Source: Actinomycetota bacterium (lineage in GTDB: Bacteria > Actinomycetota > Thermoleophilia > UBA2241). Taken from it: DNA of 18,920 nt. Made by a program: the position numbers and the translations under genes. Below the pieces are notes generated by a model that was given only the letters and a program-made list of their open reading frames with translations, was not told the origin of the DNA and ran no database searches. The stretch spans positions 1 to 18,920 of the forward strand of contig JAAYBE010000361.1 of the NCBI GenBank assembly GCA_012719015.1, written 5' to 3'. Shown here piece after piece: positions 1 to 6,327 of the stretch; positions within the stretch are counted from its first letter, which is position 1; each line of letters opens with the position of its first letter.

Positions 1-1191
1 CATGCGGAAGCAGTTGCCGAACGCCCCCGCACCCATCACGATGAGGCGCCGCTTGATGCACTCGGCGATGAAGGCCTTGGCGGCGGCGGGGTTCGGGTCC
101 TTGGTGCCCGGCATGACGCACTCGATCGCCATCATGAGACCCTTGCCCCGGACCTCGCCGATGGCCGGGTAGGTCTGCTGCAGCTTCTCGAAGTACGCCT
201 TGAGCTTGTCGCCCTGCCGGGCGGCGTTCTCGAGCATGCCGTCTTCCTTGATCGCCTCGATGGTGGCGACGGCCGCCGCACACCCCACCGCGTTGCCGCC
301 GTAGGTGCCACCCATGGAGCCGGCCATGCATTTGTCCCACAGCTCGGCGCGCGCCGCGATGGCAGCGATCGGGTAACCGGAACCGAGGCCCTTGGCGCTG
401 GTGATGATGTCGGGCTTCACGCCGTAGTGCTCGAGGCAGAACCACTTGCCGGTCCGGCCGATGCCGGCCTGGATCTCGTCGATGATGAGCAGGGCGCCGA
501 TCTCGTCCGCGATCGCGCGCAGACCCTGCATGAACTCGGCGGTGGGCACGACGAAACCGCCCTCGCCCTGGATGGGCTCGACGATGATGCAGGCCACGTC
601 GTCGCCGACGATCTCGGCGCGCAGCACGCGGCGGACGTCTTCCAGCGCGTAGGCCGTCGGATCCTCCGACGCCGGCGTGCGGAAGGGGTAGCAGTACCGG
701 GCGTGATGGATACCGCCCATGAGCGGCTCCATGTGGCCGCGGTAGTGGACCCCCGAGCAGGTCAGCGCCATGGCGAGATGCGTACGACCGTGGAAGGCCC
801 CCTGGAAGGCGATGACGTTGGTCCGCCGGGTGGCCTGCTTGGCCAGCTTGACCGCGTTCTCGACCGCCTCGGCGCCCGAGTTCTGGAAGAGGACCTGGTC
901 CATGCCCTCCGGGAGGATCTCCTGCATCTTCGCGGCCAGGTCGAGCATGGGCTGGTGCCGCCACACGCCCATCTGCGCGTGCGACACCTTGGCCGCCTGC
1001 TCCTGCACGGCGGTGACCACCTTGGGGTGCGAATAGCCGGTGCTCATCACGGCGATGCCCATGACGAAGTCGAGCCACTTCTGGCCCTCGGTGTCGGTGA
1101 CCCAGCTCCCTGCGGCGCTCTCGGCCGTGAAAGGAGCCAGTGGAGCCAGGAAGTACGGCATGTGCTTCATGTAGGCGGGCTTGTCCGTCAT
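1..1191 (-). CDS. Class III PLP-dependent aminotransferase (4-aminobutyrate/acetylornithine type), partial at its C-terminus
   Basis: A cytoplasmic fold-type I aminotransferase that would move an amino group from an omega-amino or related donor to a 2-oxo acid. The reverse-strand frame starts with ATG at 1191 and stays open for 397 codons to the window edge. Family members are usually about 430-450 residues, so some 40-50 residues are missing. Visible motifs are NSGAEAVENAVKLA near 104-117 (cofactor phosphate region), AFHGRTH near 132-138, VEPIQGEGG near 204-212, IIDEIQAGIGRTG near 236-248 with the cofactor-contacting Asp238, and SAKGLGSG with the Schiff-base lysine at about 267. A GGAGG ribosome site lies on the reverse strand a few bases before the ATG. 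It diverges from the hydrogenase operon and shares its intergenic region. Substrate is not determined: GabT-like, ArgD-like and pyruvate-dependent enzymes share these motifs. I could not identify a convincing promoter for it. Confidence 0.9.
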   Translation of the reverse strand, partial: MTDKPAYMKHMPYFLAPLAPFTAESAAGSWVTDTEGQKWLDFVMGIAVMSTGYSHPKVVTAVQEQAAKVSHAQMGVWRHQPMLDLAAKMQEILPEGMDQVLFQNSGAEAVENAVKLAKQATRRTNVIAFQGAFHGRTHLAMALTCSGVHYRGHMEPLMGGIHHARYCYPFRTPASEDPTAYALEDVRRVLRAEIVGDDVACIIVEPIQGEGGFVVPTAEFMQGLRAIADEIGALLIIDEIQAGIGRTGKWFCLEHYGVKPDIITSAKGLGSGYPIAAIAARAELWDKCMAGSMGGTYGGNAVGCAAAVATIEAIKEDGMLENAARQGDKLKAYFEKLQQTYPAIGEVRGKGLMMAIECVMPGTKDPNPAAAKAFIAECIKRRLIVMGAGAFGNCFRM

Positions 1192-1381
1192 CACACGACC
1201 TCCAGGTAGGACGTTCTGCCTCGGGAATGGGAGCGCGACGACACCCCCACGGCTCAGGCAGGACTCTATCAGAGCCACTTCGTCGAACACGCGCCACGTC
1301 AACGTACGCGCGAGCAGACAATGAAGGGTCACTTGGCCATTTTGGACAATGCGCGACCCTGTGCGAATCTGCGCGGGCGTG

Positions 1382-1410
1382 TTGACAAACGCCCGATCGA
1401 GGCGGAGAAT
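1382..1410 (+). promoter_or_regulatory. Predicted sigma-70-type promoter of the rex-hydrogenase operon
   Basis: A perfect -35 hexamer TTGACA at 1382-1387 is followed after exactly 17 bases by GAGAAT at 1405-1410, which matches four of six -10 consensus positions including the final AAT. The expected start of transcription, near 1416-1418, falls inside the Rex-type operator. That gives a leader of about 67 bases before the GTG at 1485. The optimal spacing together with the adjoining operator makes chance less likely, but no transcript data are available. Confidence 0.65.
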
Positions 1411-1427
1411 CGTGACGCGATTCACAA
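1410..1427. promoter_or_regulatory. Rex-type operator (redox-responsive repressor site)
   Basis: The 18 bases TCGTGACGCGATTCACAA match the published Rex consensus TTGTGAA-N4-TTCACAA. The right half-site is perfect (7 of 7) and the left half-site matches 5 of 7. The site starts at the last base of the predicted -10 box and covers the expected transcription start, an ideal position for repression. The first gene downstream encodes Rex itself, so the plain inference is autoregulation and NADH-responsive control of the whole hydrogenase operon: high NADH would release Rex and switch the operon on. Confidence 0.7.
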
Positions 1428-1431
1428 TGTT

Positions 1432-1447
1432 AGTTCCGTAACGAACT
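1432..1447. repeat. Short inverted repeat next to the Rex operator
   Basis: AGTTC at 1432-1436 and GAACT at 1443-1447 are perfect 5-base inverted half-sites separated by 6 bases. The element begins four bases after the Rex operator, at roughly +15 of the predicted transcript. It could be a second regulator's operator or a weak hairpin in the leader. Nothing in the window names the factor. Confidence 0.35.
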
Positions 1448-1484
1448 TGCACGACGAGGCCACACCCACCGCCCGGGAGCCTTG

Positions 1485-2525
1485 GTGGTATCGAGAAAGA
1501 CCGTATCGCGCCTGAGCCGCTACCGTCGCCTGCTGCGGACCCTGCAGACCGACGGCATCGAGAGCATCTACTCGCACGAACTCGCCCGCCATGCGGTCGT
1601 CACCGCAGCCCAGGTCCGTCGCGACCTCATGGCGATCGGCTACTCCGGCAGCCCCAACAAGGGATACGACGTGACCGCCTGCGCGGAGAGCATCTCCCAT
1701 TTTCTGGACGGCTCCGTGCGGCAGGACGTGGCACTGGTGGGCGTGGGCAATCTCGGACACGCCGTTCTGGCGCACTTCGCCGACGAGAGCCCGTCGGTCC
1801 GCATCGTGGTGGCGTTCGACGTCGACCCGGGGCTCACCGGCACGACGATCCACCAGGTGCGCTGCTTCGACGCTTCGCTCATGGAGCGGATCGTGCGAGA
1901 GCACGGCGTGCAGATCGCCGTGCTGGCCGTCCCCGGAGACGTCGCCCAGGAGGCCGCCGAGACACTCGTGCGCGCGGGCGTGAAGAGCCTCATAAGCTTC
2001 GCGTCGACGCCCCTGGCCGTGCCGGCCGACATCTTCGTGGAGTACATGGACATCACGGCCGCCCTCGAGTCGGCCGCCTACTTCGCCCGCCTCGGCGGAC
2101 GCGGGGAGGCGTCGACCGACGGCGACGGCGACCTCGACCCGATGGTCAAGAGGCTGGAATCCCTGCTTGCGAGGTCAAACATGAAGCTCGAAGAACTGGC
2201 CGCCGGGATCGGCGCCGACGTGGTGACGCCGGGCAGGCCCGGGGGCACGGCGGTCGCCAGGGTCTACGCCGGCGACCGCGTCAGTGACCTGCTCAACGAG
2301 GCGTCAGACAAGACCCTGCTCGTCACCAACCTGGCCAGTGTGCAGATGTTGCGCGTCGCCGAGCTGATGGACGTACCCGGCATCTGCTTCGTGAACGGCG
2401 TGCGGCCTGACGCCGAGATGATCGAGCTGGCACGCGAGAACCACACCCTCCTCATGGTCTCGTCCCAGGGCGTCTTCGAGACCTGCGGACTGATCTACCG
2501 GGCGCTCGACGGGGGACGCGCCTGA
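1485..2525 (+). CDS. rex: Redox-sensing repressor Rex fused to a C-terminal DRTGG domain
   Basis: A DNA-binding repressor that reads the NADH/NAD+ ratio. Residues 1-80 form the winged-helix domain (VTAAQVRRDLMAIG, then a glycine-rich wing ending KGYDV). Residues about 82-205 form the Rossmann domain with GVGNLG and, further on, FDVDPGLTG. Ordinary Rex proteins end near 205-215 residues. Here an acidic linker (about 207-220) leads to roughly 125 extra residues that match the DRTGG fold and align with the free-standing DRTGG protein at 4096: both contain (A/G)(G/S)D(R/L)xSDxL, LLVT and GxRPxxxxI-like blocks. Start choice: GGGAG at 1475-1479 sits five bases before GTG 1485, whereas TTG at 1482 is only two bases away; the protein is then 346 residues. 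It leads the operon, behind a Rex-type operator, so it probably regulates itself and the hydrogenase. The function of the DRTGG extension is unknown; a regulatory ligand or partner contact is inference. Confidence 0.88.
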   Translation: MVSRKTVSRLSRYRRLLRTLQTDGIESIYSHELARHAVVTAAQVRRDLMAIGYSGSPNKGYDVTACAESISHFLDGSVRQDVALVGVGNLGHAVLAHFADESPSVRIVVAFDVDPGLTGTTIHQVRCFDASLMERIVREHGVQIAVLAVPGDVAQEAAETLVRAGVKSLISFASTPLAVPADIFVEYMDITAALESAAYFARLGGRGEASTDGDGDLDPMVKRLESLLARSNMKLEELAAGIGADVVTPGRPGGTAVARVYAGDRVSDLLNEASDKTLLVTNLASVQMLRVAELMDVPGICFVNGVRPDAEMIELARENHTLLMVSSQGVFETCGLIYRALDGGRA

Positions 2526-2530
2526 CGCGC

Positions 2531-4099
2531 ATGGAGCACCTCGCCTACGACATACGCTGCGGCGACTTCACGAGCGCCGGCGCCGCGTCCCGCGACCTCA
2601 AGCAGCACCTCAAGCGCATCGGCGCCGAGAGCGAGGCCGTGCGTCGTGCCACGATCGCGGCGTACGAGGCCGAGATGAACGTGGTCATCCACGCCGAGGG
2701 CGGCGGCCGCCTGGAGGCGGCCGTGAGCGAGGGACAGCTTGACGTGGACGTGACCGACGAGGGCCCCGGCATCGCGGACGTCGATTCGGCCATGCGCGAA
2801 GGATGGTCGACGGCCTCCGCCGAGGCCCGGGCGCTCGGCTTCGGGGCCGGCATGGGCCTGCCCAACATCCTGCGCAACAGCGATCGCCTGAGCGTGACGT
2901 CCGCCCCGGACACCGGCACACGCGTGAGCTTCTCCGTCGTGCTGAGACCCCAGGCGACCGACCAGGGCGCGCGGCCGTCCTCGCTCGGCGTGATCGCCGA
3001 GCGCTGCAACGAATGCCGCCACTGCCTGGTCGCCTGCCCCACGGCCGCCATCCGCGTCCGCGACGCGCACCCCCAGGTGCTCGATCACCTGTGCATCGAC
3101 TGCACCGCCTGCATCGCGGCCTGCCCGCACGATGCGCTCACCATGACCGACGCACCGGGAGCCCTCGGCGGCGGCGATCTCCTGATCGTGCCGCCGGCCC
3201 TGCTCGCCGGGTTCGGCGGGCACGACCCCGAGGCGGTGGCGGAGGAGCTGCGCGGCCTGGGCTACGACGAGATCCTCTCCGTGCACCGCTACGAGGACGA
3301 GTTGCGGCGCGCCGTCCTGGAGCGCGCCGCGAGCGGGGATGGACCCACACCCGTGATCTCCCCGGTCTGCCCCGCCGTGACCAACCTCGTCGAGGTCAAG
3401 TTCCCGGCCCTGCTCGAGCATCTCGCGCCCTTCGCCTCCCCGTGGGAGGCGGCGCAACAGGACCTGCTCGGGCGCGCCGCCACCTTCGTCGTCTCGTGCC
3501 CGAGCCAGCGCACGGCGCTGCTCGCCCAGCATCCCACCGCCCAGCGCGACACCGTGACGGCGGCGACCGTGCAGCAGGCCGTGTCGCCCCTCCTGGCGGC
3601 ACGCGCCAGGTCCGGGTCCCGGAGGGCGACGGTCCCGCCTGAGCCGGGGCGCACTGACGATCTGCTCGTCGTGACCGGCGTGTCGCACACGACGGCGGTG
3701 CTGGAGGCGGTCGAGGACGACCGCCTCCCCGGCGTCTCGGTCATCGAGCCCTATCTCTGCGACGGAGGCTGCTTCGGCTCGCCGTTGCTGACTGAGGACG
3801 CCTACGTCGCCGCCTGGCGGTGGGCGACAACCGGAGGATGCGCGCCGGGCGCCGGGCGCCGGCATGACCGGGCGCACGCGTTCCGCGCCCGCCCCGGCAT
3901 CCGCCTCGACGCCGACATGGCGGTCGCGATCCGCAAGCTGGCCCGGCTCGACGCCGAGACGACCGCCCTGCCGGCCAGGGACTGCGGCGTCTGCGGGGCG
4001 CCGACCTGCGCCGCGCTGGCGGAGGACATCGTGATGGGGCGCGCCTCGCAGACGCTCTGCCCTTACGTCATCCCGGAGGAGAAGGAGGACGGCGCATGA
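2531..4099 (+). CDS. RsbW/RsbT-like ATPase fused to two [4Fe-4S] motifs, a HydS-like H-cluster domain and a C-terminal Fe-S domain
   Basis: A 522-residue composite that looks like an iron-sulfur sensor tied to an anti-sigma-type ATPase. Residues 1-140 are a GHKL/HATPase module with an N-box near EMNVVIHA (48-55), DEGPGI (76-81) and GFGAGMGLPNI (103-113), as in anti-sigma or switch kinases. Residues 155-205 hold two CxxCxxCxxxC ferredoxin motifs (C159/162/165/169 and C188/191/194/198). Residues 215-430 resemble the C-terminal domain of [FeFe]-hydrogenase in degenerate form, yet keep four Cys at the H-cluster ligand positions: C280 (PVCPAV), C323 (SCPS), C410 and C414 (CDGGC). C485, C488, C493 and C510 form a final 4Fe-4S motif of the type also found in the protein at 12123. 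In clostridial hydrogenase operons the ATPase and the HydS-like protein are usually two genes. It starts five bases after rex and overlaps the next gene by ATGA. Hydrogenase activity is unlikely; H2 or redox sensing is inferred. Confidence 0.82.
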   Translation: MEHLAYDIRCGDFTSAGAASRDLKQHLKRIGAESEAVRRATIAAYEAEMNVVIHAEGGGRLEAAVSEGQLDVDVTDEGPGIADVDSAMREGWSTASAEARALGFGAGMGLPNILRNSDRLSVTSAPDTGTRVSFSVVLRPQATDQGARPSSLGVIAERCNECRHCLVACPTAAIRVRDAHPQVLDHLCIDCTACIAACPHDALTMTDAPGALGGGDLLIVPPALLAGFGGHDPEAVAEELRGLGYDEILSVHRYEDELRRAVLERAASGDGPTPVISPVCPAVTNLVEVKFPALLEHLAPFASPWEAAQQDLLGRAATFVVSCPSQRTALLAQHPTAQRDTVTAATVQQAVSPLLAARARSGSRRATVPPEPGRTDDLLVVTGVSHTTAVLEAVEDDRLPGVSVIEPYLCDGGCFGSPLLTEDAYVAAWRWATTGGCAPGAGRRHDRAHAFRARPGIRLDADMAVAIRKLARLDAETTALPARDCGVCGAPTCAALAEDIVMGRASQTLCPYVIPEEKEDGA

Positions 4100-4449
4100 A
4101 GCTCGAGGACATCGCCCGCGAACTCGGACTCGCGGAGCTGACTCCTGAGATCTCCGCCGGCCGCGAGGCCGACATCGGGCGCGGGTACGCCTCGGACCTG
4201 CTCAGTGACGTGCTCGCGCACGCCCCCGAAGGCGGTCTGCTCGTCACCCTGCAGGTACACCTGAACGTGATCGCCGTCGCGAGCCACGCGGAGCTGGCCG
4301 CCGTGGTGTTCGCCGGCGGGCGCCGTCCTGAGGACGACGTCGTCGCCAAGGCGCTCGCCGAGGGCATCGCGCTGTACTCGACCCCGGCCGACACCTTCGA
4401 CGTCGTCGGCCGGCTCTACGCCCTCGGTGTGAAGGGAAGCCATGCGTGA
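4096..4449 (+). CDS. Free-standing DRTGG-domain protein
   Basis: A 117-residue protein made almost wholly of one DRTGG domain, a fold known from proteins linked to phosphotransacetylase and CBS-domain families and from clostridial hydrogenase operons; its biochemical role is not established. Typical blocks are ASDLLSDVLAHAPEG (about 32-46), LVTLQVHLNVIAVAS (49-63) and VVFAGGRRPEDDVV (70-83), ending in STPADTFDVVGRLYALG. It has no cysteines and no membrane segment, so it is presumably a cytoplasmic regulatory or ligand-binding protein. It overlaps its upstream neighbour by ATGA (4096-4099) with GGAGG at 4084-4088, and overlaps the next gene by GTGA (4446-4449), so translational coupling is likely. 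The same domain is fused to Rex two genes upstream, which suggests the two DRTGG domains answer the same signal or bind each other (inference). Confidence 0.85.
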   Translation: MKLEDIARELGLAELTPEISAGREADIGRGYASDLLSDVLAHAPEGGLLVTLQVHLNVIAVASHAELAAVVFAGGRRPEDDVVAKALAEGIALYSTPADTFDVVGRLYALGVKGSHA

Positions 4450-5186
4450 ACGTCTGCTCCGCAGACCTGCACGTCCACACTGCGCTCTCGCCCTGCGCGG
4501 ACACGGCGATGACGCCGCCGGCGATCGTCGCGGCGGCGCTCGCGGCAGGTCTTGACATGATCGCCGTCTGCGACCACAACAGCGCCCGCAACGCCGCCGC
4601 CGTACAGGAGGCCGCCGGCGAGCGTCTGGCCGTGCTCGCCGGCATGGAGATCACCACGCTGGAGGAGTGTCACGTGGTGGGGCTCTTCCCTGACGCCCGC
4701 ACCGCCGAGACGGCAGCGGAGGAGGTGGGATCGGCTCTTCCGCCGGTCGATCCCGACTACGAGGCGTTCTTCGGGGTGCAGCTCGTCTGTGACGCGGACG
4801 GGCGGGAGTCCGACCGCGAACGGCGCGCCCTCGCCATGGCCACGCCGTTCACCGTGGACGCGGTCGTGGACCTGGTGCACCGGCACCGCGGGCTGGCGGT
4901 CGCGGCGCACATCGACCGCAGGAGCTTCGGCGTGATCGGACAGCTCGGGTTCTTCCCCGCCGACGCCGGCTTCGACGCGGTGGAGCTCTCACGGCACGTG
5001 CCGCCCGACTCGGCGGCCGTGGCCGACTACGCGGTGCACGGCCTCCCGGTCCTGCACTCGTCGGACGCCCATTACCTGCACGACCTCGGCGCGGTGCGCA
5101 CGACCGTGACCTGCCTCCGGCCTGACTTCGCCGAGCTCGTCCTCGCCCTGCAGGGCCTCGAGGGGAGGCGTATCGGCGATGCATGA
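4446..5186 (+). CDS. PHP-domain metal-dependent phosphoesterase-like protein
   Basis: A 246-residue member of the PHP superfamily, whose members hydrolyse phosphoesters using two or three metal ions held by His/Asp/Glu. The metal-binding set is visible: DLHVHT (H9, H11), CDHN (D43, H44), GMEITT (E68), H76 in CHVVG, AAHIDR (H155) and SSDAHYLHD (D207, H209). It is not fused to a polymerase, so the PHP domain stands alone. The start is GTG 4446, whose GTGA overlaps the stop of the DRTGG gene; translation is likely coupled to it, as no strong ribosome site of its own is needed. The reading frame overlaps the following ATPase gene by 8 bp. Homologous PHP genes occur in the same position of clostridial [FeFe]-hydrogenase operons, but the substrate is not known. 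A nucleotide or phosphoprotein substrate linked to the flanking ATPases is speculation. Confidence 0.88.
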   Translation: MNVCSADLHVHTALSPCADTAMTPPAIVAAALAAGLDMIAVCDHNSARNAAAVQEAAGERLAVLAGMEITTLEECHVVGLFPDARTAETAAEEVGSALPPVDPDYEAFFGVQLVCDADGRESDRERRALAMATPFTVDAVVDLVHRHRGLAVAAHIDRRSFGVIGQLGFFPADAGFDAVELSRHVPPDSAAVADYAVHGLPVLHSSDAHYLHDLGAVRTTVTCLRPDFAELVLALQGLEGRRIGDA

Positions 5187-5673
5187 CCTCTCGTTGTACC
5201 TCCTCGACATCCTCGAGAACTCGGTGCGGGCCGGGGCGACGGTGATCGCCACGAGCATCGTCGTCGAGCGTGCCGACGACGCTCTCACCATCACCGTCGA
5301 AGACGACGGACCGGGGCTGCCGGTCGAGCCGGAGCAGGCCCTGGACCCGTTCTTCACCACCAAGGGTCACAAGAAGACCGGCCTCGGCCTCAGCCTCTTC
5401 CGCCAGGCGGCCGAAGCGGCCGGCGGCGGACTTGAGGTGGGACGCTCGGACGAGCTCGGCGGCGTGCGTGTGAGCGCGCGCATGAGCATCGTCAACGTCG
5501 ACCGTCCGCCTCTCGGCGACATCGCGGCCTCTCTCGCCACGATGGTCGTCACCAATCCGGCGATCGAGTTCCGGGTCAGGGTCTGCGACGGCGGGGACCG
5601 CGTCTCGCTGCGCGGCCCGGACGTGGCCCGGCACCTTGCGGAGATCGTCGCGTTCCAGGACTCGCTGGCATGA
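5179..5673 (+). CDS. HATPase_c-domain ATP-binding protein without a phosphoacceptor domain
   Basis: A 164-residue GHKL ATPase module. The N-box occurs at the very N-terminus (LDILENSVRAGA, residues 9-20), followed by DDGPGL (43-48), DPFFTTK (56-62) and TGLGLSLF (67-74). These are the nucleotide-binding boxes of histidine kinases, but there is no dimerisation/His domain ahead of them, so it cannot autophosphorylate on His in the usual way. About 55 residues after the fold (from near 108) form a separate C-terminal part of unknown role. The ATG at 5179 lies 8 bp inside the end of the PHP gene, indicating coupled translation. It is the second ATPase of this type in the operon, after the N-terminal domain of the protein at 2531. 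It may be a protein kinase or a partner-binding ATPase acting on a component of the same set (inference). Confidence 0.85.
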   Translation: MHDLSLYLLDILENSVRAGATVIATSIVVERADDALTITVEDDGPGLPVEPEQALDPFFTTKGHKKTGLGLSLFRQAAEAAGGGLEVGRSDELGGVRVSARMSIVNVDRPPLGDIAASLATMVVTNPAIEFRVRVCDGGDRVSLRGPDVARHLAEIVAFQDSLA

Positions 5674-5686
5674 CCAGCAACGACAT

Positions 5687-5703
5687 CTGTGGATCGAGCA
5701 CAG
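5687..5703. repeat. Short inverted repeat ahead of the first NuoE gene
   Basis: CTGTG (5687-5691) and CACAG (5699-5703) form a perfect 5-base inverted repeat with a 7-base spacer, in the 54-bp gap between the ATPase gene and nuoE, the largest gap inside this operon. The TGTG/CACA halves recall a Rex site, but the spacing is one base short of the Rex norm. It may be a minor hairpin or chance. Confidence 0.25.
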
Positions 5704-5727
5704 CGGAATCAAGCGAAGGAGAGGGGA

Positions 5728-6327
5728 ATGGCTGAAGCAGTGAACCAGTGCGCGGGCTGCACCGAGGAGGCGACCGAGGAGGAACTCCTCGAGCGCCTCG
5801 ACGCGGTCATCACCGAGTACAAGGGCAAGCCCGGGGCGCTGATACCGGTGCTCCAGCTCGCCCAGGGCATCTTCGGGTATCTGCCCGAGGTCGCCCTCAA
5901 GCACATCGCGCGCCAGCTCGACAAGCCGTACAGCGAGGTGGCCGGCGTGGTGAGCTTCTACTCGTTCTTCACCACGGTCCCGCGCGGAAAGCACCTCATC
6001 CGCATCTGCCTCGGCACGGCGTGCTACGTGCGCGGCGGTGTGCAGGTGCTGGACGCGCTGAAGAAGGAACTCGACATCGACATCGGCGGCACCACCGAGG
6101 ACCGCATGTTCTCGCTCGAGATCGGCCGCTGCTTCGGCGCATGCGGCCTCGCCCCGGTGATCATGGTCGACGAGGACGTCCACCACAGGGTCAAGCCGAA
6201 GCGGATCAACGACATCCTGGCCCAGTACGCCGGCGAACCCGTGCTGGCGGGCGCGGACGGAGGCAACGGGCGATCGGCCGCGGAACGGCTCGCCGAGCCT
6301 GTCGCGGGCAGTGAAAGGAGCGTCTGA
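5728..6327 (+). CDS. nuoE: NuoE-like [2Fe-2S] subunit of the first NADH-linked [FeFe]-hydrogenase (HndA/HydC type)
   Basis: A 199-residue thioredoxin-like [2Fe-2S] subunit that carries electrons between the flavin subunit NuoF and the hydrogenase subunit. Its helical N-terminal half contains GALIPVLQLAQGIFGYLP (36-53). The cluster ligands are C94 and C99 (CLGTAC) and C135 and C139 (CFGAC), giving the family's Cx4C...Cx3C pattern. The last 35 residues are a low-complexity Ala/Gly/Glu tail beyond the usual end of the fold. The start is ATG 5728, preceded by AAGGAGAGGGG; a GTG at 5689 would add 13 residues but has no ribosome site. The stop overlaps the next start (TGATG at 6325-6329). A CAGC motif near the N-terminus (C8, C11) is not part of the known cluster. 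Confidence 0.93.
   Translation: MAEAVNQCAGCTEEATEEELLERLDAVITEYKGKPGALIPVLQLAQGIFGYLPEVALKHIARQLDKPYSEVAGVVSFYSFFTTVPRGKHLIRICLGTACYVRGGVQVLDALKKELDIDIGGTTEDRMFSLEIGRCFGACGLAPVIMVDEDVHHRVKPKRINDILAQYAGEPVLAGADGGNGRSAAERLAEPVAGSERSV

Larger units (their letters stand above)
1192..1484. promoter_or_regulatory. Divergent intergenic control region between the aminotransferase and the rex-led operon
   Basis: This 293-bp stretch carries no believable gene; the short reading frames crossing it lack ribosome sites and family features. It is less GC-rich on its right side than the flanking genes. It holds an interrupted inverted repeat AGGGTC (1325-1330) and GACCCT (1355-1360), a sigma-70-type promoter (1382-1410), a Rex-type operator (1410-1427) and a second inverted repeat (1432-1447). 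All of these lie nearer to rex than to the aminotransferase, so the plus-strand operon is the probable target. Whether the aminotransferase is also influenced cannot be told. Confidence 0.7.

Noticed and set aside
427..1209. 260-codon plus-strand open frame over the aminotransferase
   Set aside because: The minus strand here encodes continuous aminotransferase motifs with a good ribosome site; the plus-strand product has no family features.
1321..1515. Small plus-strand open frames in the rex upstream region (1140-1385 and 1321-1515)
   Set aside because: No ribosome site or family resemblance, and they run over the promoter and Rex operator.
2495..3877. 460-codon minus-strand open frame opposite the ATPase-HydS gene
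   Set aside because: Low-complexity Arg/Gly/Ala/His composition without domains; the plus strand has clear ATPase and Fe-S motifs. The same applies to the minus-strand frames at 9748-11715, 11538-14108, 12761-15199, 14734-16305, 16732-18042 and 17714-18901.
2531..4099. Suspicion that the ATPase-HydS fusion is a frameshift or assembly join of two genes
   Set aside because: The frame is continuous, the linker region near residues 140-155 has no internal stop, ribosome site or composition change, and both halves keep intact motifs. It cannot be excluded fully without reads.
5687..5703. A second Rex operator before nuoE
   Set aside because: The TGTG/CACA halves are spaced one base short of the Rex consensus and flanking A/T positions do not match, so it is listed only as a small inverted repeat.
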